NCBI GenBank assembly: GCA_963682025.1 | Contig: OY821519.1 | Location: 13,898,047-13,962,046 of the forward strand | Direction: 5' to 3' | Source of the DNA: Cordilura impudica | Lineage: Eukaryota > Arthropoda > Insecta > Diptera > Scathophagidae | DNA: 64,000 nt | Shown: piece after piece, positions 53,400-64,000 of the stretch | Layout: each line of letters starts with the position of its first letter | Numbering within the stretch: position 1 is the first letter of the stretch | The notes under the pieces: model-generated | Databases searched by the model: none | The model's input: only the letters and a program-made list of their open reading frames with translations | What the model was told of the DNA's origin: nothing | Made by a program: the position numbers and the translations under genes

Positions 53400-55473
53400 C
53401 TATATGAAAATTTTTTCTACTTAGGGCGGCCGTGAGGTTTTGAACCATGAACCTTCACATACACTCGTACTTGCACTTTTTGGTCAGCGCTTTAACACAC
53501 TCACCTAAAATCAGGCCTAATAAAATTATTTTCATGATTTAATAATATTGAAATGAATTTTCTTAAAATATCACATATGTACATATAAGCCAATTGGAGT
53601 AGTATTTGATTGATTATAAATAAAAATGGTAAAGTATCGCTTAAAAATTGATTCAAAGTTTTTACCAATACAACATCTTATAATTTTCCGTTCAAAAATT
53701 TCCATTTCCAAACACAAAAAGTAAAGAATTTGATTTTTATTATTAAAACCACATGACCTTGAGCCTAAAAACCAAAAATCATATTTCCATTTCCTTTATG
53801 ACCGTAGGTGAAATATTGAACCATATAGGAAAACCGTATAAGAAAACTGGTCTAATACTTGTTTTATACAATAAGAGTTTAGTTTTCATTGGTAAACTCT
53901 TATTAAACAAAATAAGATTTCTTTAGAGCTATTCTGGCATGTTTGTTGAATTTTAGAAGATTGTTAATATTGATTTCTAAATATTTGATATTTTCTTTGA
54001 AGGGAATTTCATAACCACAAAGAAAAAGTTTTAGCCTTTTACTTTCTGGCACAACAAAATTTTTACATTTTCCTGAAGCATTGCGTAAACAAATTGCTTC
54101 ACATTTAGATGTATTAAGTTTAATCCCCAATTATCATAAAAAATTTTAACTTTTTCAAGGTGACTTCAATCTTGTCTTAAGGCAACAAGTGGAGATTCAT
54201 GATTTGAATATAAAAGACAGTCATCAGCATACAATAGACCAATTGAATTTGTAAAATTATGAGAAAAATCGTACATAAATATATTATATAAATGTGGAGC
54301 TAATATTGAACCCTGTGGAACGCCACAGGTAACATTTCCTAAATCTGATAAACCATCATTAAATTGTACGCAAAAGGTCCTATCAGAAAAAAAAAACTTT
54401 TAATTAATTTAATAATAGAAGGATTAAACCCTATTTCAATCATTTTATGAAGTATACCATTGTGAAAAGCATGATCAAATGCCTTTTCGACATCTAAAGA
54501 AATTGCAACAGTGCAAAATCGTTTACGAAGATTGCAAAAAACATCATTTTGAAATTTTATTAAAGCCTTAGTTGTTGAATGTCCATTCTTAAAACCAAAT
54601 TGTAAATCTGGAATGTAATTTCCAATAATTCCTATGTCCATTTTCTCTCGAATTGTTCTCTCAAAAAGTTTACCCAAATTTAAAAGCAATGAAATACGTC
54701 GTAAATTGTTTATATCGGTTAAGTTTAGTTTCTTTTTTAATGGTATTATTTTCGAAATTTTCCAAGCATCAGTAAAATATGAATTGTTTAAACAATTATT
54801 AAAAATAATGGTTAGAATTTCAAATGCTTTTAATGGAAGTTTCTTTAAAATGAAATTGGAAATTTTGCCTAAGCCGAAAGATTTTTTGTTAATTAAATTT
54901 TTCGAATGAACTACTAGTTCTTCTAAAGTAACAAGACTTGTGTGATTTTGTGAATTTGTGGCAGAAAAATTTTCGTTAAAAAAATATTGAAAATTTGCAG
55001 TTCTGGAAATAGTATTATTAATATTTATTTCAATTTGTGAGATATCTCTATTAGGAAATGGACTATTATAAATATTTAAAGAATGATTTTTCAAATTTTA
55101 CCAATTTCAAAATTTCATTTTCTATCAATATGCCATTAACAGATAAATGTTTAAAAGTTTGATTCTTTTTATAATCTATTAAATTATAAATCTTTTTATG
55201 AGCTGTTGGGCCAGGTTTTATTTTTTCAAGATTCTCCTTAAAAATTTCTGATTGTTCAAATTCTACTTGTCTTTTAAGAATAATATTCAGCAGCTGTATT
55301 TGTTTCGAAAGCAATAAATAATTTGAATCGAAACGATTTAAAGTTCTATGGTAAATTTTCTTTAGATTTCTTTGCCAATTATATTTAATTTTAAACGAAG
55401 TCTTAATTCTATCAGAAATTATGAATTTTCGATTCCTCAATTCAATTTTTTCCGAATGTTCATTAGCAATCAA
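53400..55473 (-). pseudogene. Jockey-type LINE, ORF2 reverse transcriptase, decayed
   Basis: Minus-strand pieces in order: linker (55473-55066), RT fingers/palm (55094-54339: GLGKISNFILKKLP, INNLRRISLLLNLGKLFERT, LQFGFKNGHSTTKAL, AISLDVEKAFDHAFHNG with the first Asp), frameshift, GVPQGSILAPHLYNIFMYDF and LLYADDCLLYSN (54330-54190, catalytic DD intact), then NTSKCEAICLRN...KYLEININ (54130-53903) and, with many stops, LLLYKTSIRPVFLYGFPIWF down to about 53400. It reads as the 3' half of a Jockey-clade ORF2 with several frameshifts. It belongs with the endonuclease and ORF1 pieces to its right. Confidence 0.83.
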
Positions 55474-55599
55474 GTTCAGAGTTGTTGTAAGTTCCTGAAT
55501 GTACTGATTAATTTCTAAATTTGAAAGATTTCTAATTGATGTTGGGTAGTTTTATAATATACTTTGACTTACATCATTTTTAAAAGAATTCCAATTTGT

Positions 55600-56295
55600 A
55601 TTTATATTAAAATAAACTCAAGGTTTCGAAGTTTGATTTGAAGATGAATAGGAAAATGATCAGAAAATGATGGTAGTGTAGAAATTTTGAAATTTTGATT
55701 TGAAGAATTTATAGATGTAGTACTCACTAAGAAATGGCCAAGCAATGAAGACCCATTTGGATATGACGGACTATAACTAGAAATGCGTTTGAAAAATATT
55801 GAGTTACATTGTAAAAAATATATTTCTATTTGCATTAGCTAAAGAATCACCCCAAGAAGTATGTTTTGCATTGAAATCACCTCCAATAAAAGTTTCATCA
55901 AAATTTTGTGAGAAATTTGATAAATATGACAGACCATCATTTAACTGTGTCGCGTTACAGTTACAAGGGATATATAATGACCCTAGTAAATATTTTTTTA
56001 TTGAACCATCAGTTAAAACTTCTATAGTAATGAAAACATTTGGAAACCCTAAATTTGAAATATTAACTACAGAATATTTAAAAGAATTTCTTAAAACATT
56101 AGCAACTCCTTGTGAGCTTTGATCTTTTATAAAAGTATAATTCTCAAATTTAACTTTATGACTAGCTCTCAAATGTGTTTCTTGGATGAACGCAATATCT
56201 ATCTTATTAAATTTTAGAATATTTAATAGATCTATTCTACGATCGATTAAAGATCTAACATTAAATGTCAATAAATTTAAAGCATTATGGGTCAT
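55600..56295 (-). pseudogene. Jockey-type LINE, ORF2 APE endonuclease
   Basis: ORF2 starts MTHNALNLLTFNVRSLIDRR at 56295, with IAFIQETHLRASHKVKFENY (catalytic Glu), GSLYIPCNCNATQ, ETFIGGDFNAKHTSWGDSLA (Asp-Asn) and, after a frameshift at ~55810, FSDHFPIHLQIKL (the SDH motif). These are the ordered motifs of APE endonucleases that nick target DNA for reverse transcription. The domain is complete but for the frameshift. Confidence 0.85.
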
Positions 56296-57760
56296 AAGTC
56301 TTATTTACTTCAGCCAAGAGATCCCGGCTTTGTTTTACGGCATCTTCTTTTGAAAGTTTCTTGTAATTTTTAACAAATTTGCCTATTTTCTCATCTAAAG
56401 TGAGGCCTTCAGAAAGAACTTTTGCATTTTTTAAGAATTCTTCAATTAAAGGTGGTTTTAAATTAGGAGGATAAGTTGAAAATAAATTATTTTCAAAAAG
56501 ACTAGCAAATGATTTCCCCTTATGTACAAAATTATTATTATTATTTAAAGATGTTAACACATTATTAGAAATTTGATGTTTTTTTTTTAAAGCATCCAGT
56601 TTAGTCCTTTTCTTCATATCTAAAAACTTTTTATAAGCATAACATCCTTTAAAATTTGATGGATGACCGTATTGTTTGCAATTATTGTAAAATGGTAAAT
56701 TATCTTCAGTCGAAATAAATTGACACTCACTTGATCTTTGTCGCATTTAACGCAAGTATAAGGTCTATTACAATTGCGTGACATTTGACCCCATTGCTGA
56801 CAACGCCAGCATTGAATTTCCCTAGAGTTCCTCTTAGGAGATTCCCATGAGATCTTCTGATTAAAAATGAATTTCAAATTAGTTATCTCATTAATATGTT
56901 TTCCGGAAAGTAAAGTTATTAAAAATAGACCAGTATCAAAACCATTTTTTCTAGAAAAAGGGGTGGAAAATTTTGAAATAGAATCAATCGTATATTAGGA
57001 ACCAATGTATCAATTTCAGTTTTAATTGAATTCAAATCAGTTTTATAATATAATCCTCGTAACACTATATTTGCACGTTTCTGCTCAATTGGAGTATAAG
57101 AGTAAGATTCGATCTTCTTATTCCTGAGAAGTTGCATCATTTCTGCATGAACTAATACATCTTTTAAAAACAACTTGCTTTTGTGTTTATTTTTATTTAT
57201 AATTTTATAACTAACGTTTTTAGAATTAAGTTGTTTTGTAAGATGTTCTATGTTAACATTGATCAAAAATATTTTAGGGAAAAATTTATTTTCTTTTTTG
57301 GAACTTATCTTTTTTTTATCAAAAATTTTTTAATTTTCAGAAATATTCTCTTCTTCCTCTATGTTAAGCTCACCTTATATGGAGAATCTATTTTATGTGT
57401 TTTGTGTTATTTTATTTAATAATTCTTTTTCTTTTATATTTTTTAAGTTAAAATTAGATAAATCTACCTTAGTATTGTTTGGTCTTTTGCGTTTATTTTG
57501 AATTTCTTGAAAATCATTATTGTCAGAAAGTAATGAATTTTGTATAGACGGTTTATTTAGCGTTCTTTGATCCAATTTTAATTTCATTTAAAGATGTACT
57601 TGAAGTAGAGTTATCCATTGACGCAGCATTTGTTAATGTCTTAATTGATGATTTTGATGTATTACCCTTAAGATATTTAGCGGAAGGTAAATTCTCCACC
57701 GATTTATCTGGTGGTAATTTATCTCCTTCTAATGAAGGATGTCCAACCATTGTGCAAAAA
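56285..57760 (-). pseudogene. Jockey-type LINE, ORF1 (gag-like, zinc knuckle)
   Basis: Pieces from the start MVGHPSLEGDKLPPDKSVEN (57750) through a basic/low-complexity stretch, RANIVLRGLYYKTDL (57080, the RRM-like/PRE_C2HC region), CWRCQQWGQMSRNCNRPYTC + VKC (about 56810-56740, CCHC-type knuckle pair), to a Lys-rich C-terminus ending near 56285. ORF1 overlaps the start of ORF2 by about 10 bp, as usual in Jockey elements. At least three frameshifts. ORF1 would bind LINE RNA. Confidence 0.78.
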
Positions 57761-57917
57761 TAAATACAATTAAATTATTTTCAGTCAAATATATGAAAAT
57801 ATTTTGAAATATTGAAAAATATTTTGAAAACTTATTCTTAGATTTTTTATTATTTTTTAAAGGCACAAAAACACGTCTGAATACCATGAAATCCAATATA
57901 TTTAACTTATCTATCTA
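57761..57917. other. 5' flank of the Jockey-type LINE
   Basis: Probably the 5' UTR of the element and its flank; no boundary could be set because no target duplication was recognised. Confidence 0.4.
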
Positions 57918-58241
57918 TCTATAATATTAATAGGCTAGGCGATTTCTTGTGACTGATGTTGTGTTCTACCGTTTTATCTCGATTTTTACCAAACGTATAT
58001 TATTTGAATTTTTTCCTTTATTTTGAGTAAATTGCATTTAAAGTTGCTACTAACACATACATGAAATTATACATATGCTATCTGTGTTTTATTAAATTTG
58101 TTAGTGTGTTTGTTAATTACTTTGTTATCTTCATTCACAATAATAATAAACCATAAAAATGTTGGTTTGTGAATTAGTTAAGTTGAAAAATAAAGCTGCC
58201 TAGAAATTGCACTTGAATTTCTAGCGCCTGGAATCTGCTAG
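57918..58241 (+). mobile_element. Non-autonomous Helitron, copy D (complete, 324 bp)
   Basis: Starts TCTATAATATTAATAGGCTA preceded by A and ends GAATCTGCTAG followed by T: 5'-TC, 3'-CTAG, inserted between A and T, the canonical Helitron boundaries. Shares all internal blocks with the copies at 27, 46.6 and 49.6 kb. Too short to encode RepHel. Confidence 0.8.
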
Positions 58242-60481
58242 TAAATCTTAAACGACTATTATAAAAAAATACAAAATTTTATTTAAAGTGCAATTAATTC
58301 ATTATTTTGGTTGGTATTTCTTAGCAAATACTTTGAAAATGTGTTGTTCGGACGAAAAAAAAAGAAGTTTTATACAAATATTGAATATAGTAAAAAATAA
58401 AGAAAAAAAAAGTTTGAAAGAAAATAATTTTGGATAAACATTTTTAGAACAACAATTTTTTGTTCTTTCCAACTTAAAAATTTTTAATAAAAAATTAATC
58501 AATTAAAATTTTGAATCTCATAAATGTGAAGAAAAATGTTTTATATCTGAAAATATGGCTTTAAAAATAGTTTGTAACAAACATTTTAGGTTCTAAGCAC
58601 TTTTTAGTGAATTAATTATTATTTATTTAATCTAAGAAATATTTACTTTGACGGCTGCAACGCTTTAGATTCTGACGATGTTTAGCAAAACTGTTTCCTA
58701 TAAATATTATTAAGCTTTTAATGAACACTTACTAGAGAAGAATAACCATAATTTGAAATTATGCTAAAAATTAATTTAATAATTTAAAAAGAAATATTTA
58801 TGTTTTGTTAAACAAATTACGATTCAGCAGACTATTTCCAAAACTACCAGTACAAGTAAAATTTATTTTTCACGTTCAGGCTAAACTACCATAAAGTTTC
58901 TTGATTTTTTGCAAATTTCATCCAGTTAAAAGTCATTTGAATTTAATTTTTTTCTTAAATTTTTTTTTTATTTACATTTATAATTTTTTTATTTACATAA
59001 ACATTATGTTTTGTTGCAAATGCTTTGTGAAGATAAATGGTAAAATATATACACATAAGTATAATACATTAAAATATAGTTATAAAGAGCGGGAGAGACA
59101 GAGAGAGAGAGGGAGAGATAGGGAGAGAGAGAGCAAACTGATAGTAAAACAAAACTCTTTTATAGAAATTTAAATTACATAAACAATTAGAATATTTTTG
59201 AAACAAAGAATTTTTGAGAGAAAATCTTAAGGAGTAAAAGCTGTAATATTTACAAATAGTTATAGAAATAAAGAAAAGACTGAGTTTGTGATATATAATA
59301 ACATATAAGATCTTATATTAAAATGAGATTTGAGAATTTCTTGATTTAAAATATAAATGCACATGAAACTAGTTTTTAAAGTAAGTTTTTTTTTATACAT
59401 ACATACAGATATAAAAGACAGCCAGAGCGAAATATAGAGAGAGTTAGATAAAAATTTGTGTACATACATAACAGTAAAGATCTTATTAATGCACAGTCAC
59501 CGGCTCTTTTAAAATATTTAAACTTTTTTTTGTAGAGTAAACGATATTAAGAAAATATAGCAAGAATGTTATCTAAGTAAGTATCACAACTTTAAAAAGA
59601 GAAATTCCAGATTTTAGACAATATTTAAGAGAAGTTTCAAGTAACTAAGAGAATTTCCATTATATGCAGTTTATTGTTTATAATGGCACTTTGAACTTAA
59701 CCAGCATAAATATTATGCAAAAACCAAAAATTTTTAACAAACTTTTTTTAAAACAATAAACTTTCTAGCTGTTCTTCTTACATTGTTAGTTAATTGAAGA
59801 ATAGTTGTTATTAATGGAAGAACAAGTAGTCAAAACTGTGTTTTGCATGAGAGTACTAAAGTTCACTAGATAGTTAGAGACAAATAAATATTTATTTACA
59901 ATAGTGAAATAGTTATAATAGCAGTTAAGATAGACTATGAGTATGTAGAATATTAAATTAATAGACGGTGGTGGTTTTCTCTATTACTCTCATCCAAAAA
60001 TAACAGCAACTCTTACTTAAATACTCTTAATAATGCTTGGGTTTTTCTCTTAAATAATGTCTATATAACTTGTAAAGAGAACCAGTTAGAGGAAAAATGT
60101 ATAAACATTTTTTAAAAATATTTCAATATAAATCAATGATTAATTAATGAACTTAATACAATTATTTAAAAAAAAAATATATATATAATAAAGTCACTTG
60201 TTTCCTTATAGATGCTTAACTGAAATATAAGTTTCGTTCGAATTTGTCAATTATATTAATGCCGCTTTATAAAAATCGGTAACTTGGTAGCTTAAATACG
60301 TATTTTTATATTGAAAAAAAAAATATACTAAAATTCTAGGCCATTTAAAAAAAAACCATACCATAATCCAGTTCATAGCAAATCCATCCTTTTTTTCTTC
60401 ACTTCAATCATTTACGTTTTTTTGTTTTTCATACCTGACATACCTTGTTTTAATTTTTTTTTGTTGAGCTTATCATTAGAT
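58242..60481. other. AT-rich intergenic sequence and 3' flank of cuticle gene 2
   Basis: No gene recognised; open frames at 58302, 58901 and 59260 show only compositional bias. A GAGAGAGAGGGAGAGATAGG purine tract (59087-59135) is the only notable feature. Confidence 0.55.
59087..59135. repeat. (GA)n microsatellite
   Basis: Imperfect GA/GGGAGA repeat in an otherwise AT-rich region. Confidence 0.9.
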
Positions 60482-60939
60482 TTAATAATGATGCAACAAT
60501 GGTCCGGGAGCATGTGCATAGATGGGAGCTGGGGCATGTACAATCTTGGGGGCAGTCTTGTGGACGACGGCATTGAAACCATTATGATCATCAGCTGAAT
60601 AATCGACGGTACGCACGGAACCATCAGGTTCAACCAAAGAGTATTGACCTTTGACTACATCGCCATCGCGTTCTTCGGTTTGTGATTTGATGTCACCGGT
60701 ATGGGGATCCTTAATGCCATAGTTGAAGGAGTATTTTGGGTAGGCCTATTGATAAATAAGGTATTGTTTTAATTTATTTTAAAAATTAAGCTTTTATTTA
60801 TTTTATTTATTAAACTTACCACTGGTTCGGGTTGATGAGCATAAACGGGAGCATGTATCAGAGGACCATGACCATAGTGTCCCAATTCAATTGGCACGGC
60901 TTGTGCGACAGCAACGAGTAAAGCAATGGCAATGAAGTA
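60482..60939 (-). CDS. RR-2 cuticular protein, exons 2 and 3 (first exon not found)
   Basis: Exon 2 is 60939-60820 and exon 3 is 60745-60482 on the minus strand; the intron starts GTAAGT and ends AATAG, both at codon boundaries. Exon 2 begins after CCTTTAAG, a polypyrimidine-preceded acceptor, with [14 protein letters not shown] (rest of a signal peptide) and [20 protein letters not shown]. Exon 3 starts [18 protein letters not shown], then [40 protein letters not shown] and a His/Pro/Ala tail ending LLHHY-stop. This is an almost perfect RR-2 Rebers-Riddiford chitin-binding consensus of hard cuticle. Insect RR-2 genes usually have a tiny first exon holding M and 2-4 codons; no such exon was identified between here and 64000. 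Reading from an ATG at 60975 through a poly-T-encoded FFFFF would avoid it but is less likely. Intact and probably functional. Confidence 0.88.
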
Positions 60940-60945
60940 CTTAAA

Positions 60946-61105
60946 GGAATTTAATAAAAAAAAAAAAAAAAACATATTGAAAATGATAATTGAAAAGAAT
61001 TCAGAGTTTTTAATGATCAGCGATTTTTGAAAGCGGTTTAACTTTTCTCGACTTTCTAAGGATTGTGATCTTAAAAATGTTTTTTTTTCTTTGCAAAAAA
61101 ATTTT
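60946..61105. other. Start of presumed intron 1 of cuticle gene 2
   Basis: Poly-T on the minus strand (60957-60972) forms the polypyrimidine tract before the exon 2 acceptor. No coding sequence. Confidence 0.5.
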
Positions 61106-61109
61106 TAAG

Positions 61110-63700
61110 GAAAATTGTAGTTGTCGTAAATGAATTTCAATTACCGCAACCGAATTTCTAAACTAATATTTAAATGCCACAATTAAATTTCATTTGCCTC
61201 ATCCGAATTATAGTTTCCGAATTAGTGGTCATATCTAAATTTTTTTTTGTGTCAATTCAATTTCGTGGCCACAATTAGCTATAATTTATCTCAAATAATT
61301 TGCAGTTGCCACATTTAAACTTTAGTTGTCTTAATCAAATTTTAGTTGCCACAAATATTAATCAAATTTTACTAATCACTACTAAATTTTAGTGGTCACA
61401 ATTAAGTTTCATTAATCTAAACTAATTTTTAGATGCCTCACTTAAATTTCATTTAACTCATCCAAATTATAGTTTCCGAATTAGTGGACATTACTAAATT
61501 TTATTTGTGTTAATTATATTTTAATGTTCACAACTAAAAATAATTTCTCTCAAATAATTTTTAGTTGCCACACTTAAACTAAGTTGTCTAAATCAAATTT
61601 TAGTTGCCACAAATATTAATCAAATTTTAATCAAATTTTAATTAAATTTTACTAATCACAACTTAATTTTAGTGGTGACAATTATGTTTCAATAATCTAA
61701 ACTTATTTTTAATTGCCACAATTAAATCTAAGTTGCATGATCCGCTTTATAGTTTTCAAATTAGTGGTCATAACTAAATTTTATTTGTGTCAATTAAATT
61801 TTAATGTTCACAACTAAAAATAGTTTCTCTTAATAATTTGTGGTTTCCACACTTAAACTTTAGTTGTCTTAACAAAATTTTAGTTGCCACAAATGTTAAT
61901 CAAATTTTACCAATCACAACTAAATTTTAGTGGTCAGAATTAAGTTTCATTTATCTTAACTAATTTTAAGTTGTCACAACTAAATTTCAGTTGCCTCATC
62001 CAAATTATAGTGTCAGAATTAATATTTTTTTTTTTTTTTTTTGAGGCAATTAAATTTTAGTGTTAACAACTAAATTTAATTTATCTCAAACAATTTTTAG
62101 TTACCACAATTGTTGTTTTAGTTGTTTTATTTAAACTTTAGTTGCCACAAATATTAATCAAATATTTATCAAAGTTTACCAATCACAACTAAATTTTAGT
62201 GGTCAGAATTAAGTTTAGTTATCTTAACTAATTTTAAGTTGTCACTAAATTTCAGTTGCCTCTTCCAAATTATAGTGTCCGAATTAATAATTTTTTTTGT
62301 GTCAATTAAATTTTAGTGTTAACAACTAAATATAATTTATCTCAAACAATCTTTAGTTGCCACGATTAAATTTTAGCTGTTTTAATCAAACTTTAGTTGC
62401 CACAAATATTAATCAAATTCTAAACAAATTTTACTAATCACTACTAAATGTTAGTGGTCACAATTAAGTTTCATTAATCTAAACTAATTTTTAAATGCTA
62501 CATTTAAATTTCATTTAACTCATCCAAATTATAGTTTCCAAGTTAGTGGACATAACTAAATTTTATTTGTGTTAATTAAATTTTAAAAATAATTTCTCTC
62601 AAATAATTTTAAGTTGCATGATCCGCATTATAGTTTCCAAATTAGTGGTCATAACTAAATTTTATTTGTGTCAATTAAATTTAGTAGTCACAACTAAAAA
62701 TAGTTTCTCTTAAATAATTTGTAGTTTCCATACTTAAACTTTAGCTGTCTTAACAAAATTTTAGTTGCCACAAATACTAATCAAATTTTACCAATCACAA
62801 CTAAATTTTAGTGGTCAGAATTAAGTTTCATTTATATGAAATAACTTTAAGTTGTCGCAACTAAATTTCAGTTGCCTCATCCGAATTATAGTGTCAGAAT
62901 TAATAATTTTTTTTTTGTGTCAATTAAATTTTAGGGTTAACAACTAAATATAATTTTTCTCAAACAATCTTTAGTTGCCACAATTAAATTTTAGTTGTTT
63001 TAATCAAACTTTAGTTGCCACAAATGTTAATCAAATTTTAATCAAATTTTACTAATCAGAACTAAATTTTAGTGGTCACAATTAAGTTTCATTTATATAA
63101 ACAAATTTTAAATTGTCACAACTAAATTTCAGTTGCCTCATCCAAATTATAGTGTCGGAATTAATAATTTTTTTTGTGAGTCAATTAAATTTTAGTGTTT
63201 GCAACTGAATATAATTTATCTCAAACAATTTTAAGTTGCCACAATTTAGTTTTAGTTGTTTTAATCAAACTTTAGTTGCCACAAATATTAATCAAATTTT
63301 ACTAATCAGTACTAAATTTTAGTTGTCAGAATTAAGTTTCATTAATCTTAACTAATTTTTAGATGCCGTAATTAAATTTCAGTTACCTCATCGGAATTAT
63401 AGTTTCCGAATTAAGGTCATATCTAAATTTTTTTGTGTCAACTAAATTTTGTGGTAACAATTAGCTATAATTTATCTTAAATAATTTTTAGTTGCCACAT
63501 TTAAACTTTAGTTGTCTTAATTAAATTTTAGTTGCCACAAATTTTAATCAAATTTTACTAATCACAACTAAATTTCATCAAAAACTAATTTTAAGTTGTC
63601 ATAACTAAATTTCAATTGCCTCAACCGAATTATAGTTGCCACAAGCAAATTGTAGTGGTCAGATCTCAATTTTAATTAATACAACTAATTCGCCTGAGAC
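61110..63700. repeat. Satellite array, ~257-bp period, TTAGTTGCCACAA-type subunits
   Basis: TTAGTTGCCACAAATRTTAATC recurs at about 61342, 61601, 61880, 62138, 62392, 62761, 63011, 63271 and 63528: intervals of roughly 250-280 bp with one of ~370. Within each unit ~25-30-bp subunits of the form AAATTTTAGTTGYCACAA recur, with fixed landmarks CCGAATTATAGTTTCCGAAT and TGTGTCAATTAAATTTTA. About ten units. It sits upstream of, or in the first intron of, cuticle gene 2. Confidence 0.9.
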
Positions 63701-64000
63701 AAAAAAATCTATTTTCATTCTTGTACTCCAGTGTATAACAACTACTAATATTTTTGTTTGAGAGTGTTTATTTAGTTATTTTTAAAACTTTCTAGGAGGA
63801 AATTGACGATTCTTCGATTCTTAGAACAAATTTGCAAAGTCCTAACAAGAAAATGTCCTACAAAGAGGGTGGCAGTTATTTTAAATCATTGATTTGAATG
63901 TGGTGAATATTTGATCAGTACCCCAGGAATTTTACATGAGGTAGTCTTAGAATAGAAGACTAACTAGAAGTTTTTTGAACAGAAGTTTTTTTTTTGAATT
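63701..64000. other. Intergenic / upstream sequence to window end
   Basis: No gene recognised; it would be the place to look for the missing first exon of cuticle gene 2, but no ATG followed by a GTAAGT-type donor stood out on the minus strand. Confidence 0.45.

Noticed and set aside
53420..53515. tRNA-like sequence on the minus strand (GAACCATGAACC, CAGCGCTTTAACACACTC)
   Set aside because: Resembles T-arm and anticodon-arm fragments, but no cloverleaf with acceptor pairing could be built; possibly a tRNA-derived relic, not a gene.
60940..60975. Translation start at 60975 for the second cuticle protein (MFFFFFLLNSFK...)
   Set aside because: The FFFFF stretch is the complement of a poly-A run that serves as polypyrimidine tract before a CTTTAAG acceptor, and the family normally has a separate short first exon.

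Overview
The window is AT-rich, non-coding-dominated eukaryotic DNA. It looks like intergenic sequence from a brachyceran fly, probably a calyptrate (inference from insect-type R&R cuticle proteins with short introns, DINE-1/Helentron-like repeats with GTCY microsatellites, and a rosa-type DD41D mariner). There is no prokaryotic organisation. Only three host loci can be supported: a three-exon cuticular protein gene (40792-42502, minus), a second RR-2 cuticular protein gene whose first exon is not visible (60482-60939, minus), and a U6 snRNA locus (49466-49572, minus) with a recognisable TATA box and PSE-like element. Nearly everything else is transposable elements, their relics and tandem repeats, often nested.

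Layout. 0-1.5 kb: (TTTTA)n arrays on both sides of a DINE-like repeat. 2.8-4.6 kb: a repeat family (called Y here) filled with a heptamer array. 6.7-8.4 kb: GGCGTGGCA tandem repeats, a truncated DINE-like element, and a reverse-transcriptase relic split by a PIF/Harbinger-like MITE. 8.4-11.6 kb: an 18-bp minisatellite interrupted by a solo LTR. 13.9-18.4 kb: a second Y copy containing a long DINE-like element, which itself contains a 1.07-kb insert. 19.3 kb: a 200-N assembly gap. 21-25.6 kb: a Tc1 relic, an 0.8-kb foldback palindrome, and an almost complete but decayed piggyBac element. 26-33 kb: DINE-like copies (one the inverted partner of the 14-18 kb copy), a Helitron, a second Tc1 relic and a GC-rich open segment. 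33-40.5 kb: three-level nesting. An RNase H-bearing LINE is split by an unclassified DNA transposon with 6-bp target duplications, which is split by a 5'-truncated LINE whose 759-codon ORF is still open. 40.8-42.5 kb: cuticle gene 1. 43.6-50 kb: a LINE lacking its RT catalytic block, a Helitron, a second copy of the unclassified transposon, a rosa mariner, U6, and another Helitron. 50.4-52.6 kb: a second U6-type promoter without a U6 body, a long-inverted-repeat element and the third Y copy. 53.4-57.8 kb: a decayed Jockey-type LINE (minus). 57.9 kb: a fourth Helitron. 60.5-63.7 kb: cuticle gene 2 and a roughly 257-bp-period satellite upstream of it.

The cuticle proteins would be secreted structural chitin-binding proteins, and U6 is a core spliceosomal RNA. 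No operon-like cooperation is expected. The best leads are the unclassified transposon (boundaries confirmed by restored frame of its host LINE), the paired U6 promoters with a Helitron inserted just upstream of one of them, the palindromic subterminal repeats of the piggyBac element, and the foldback element sharing a TTAA with it.
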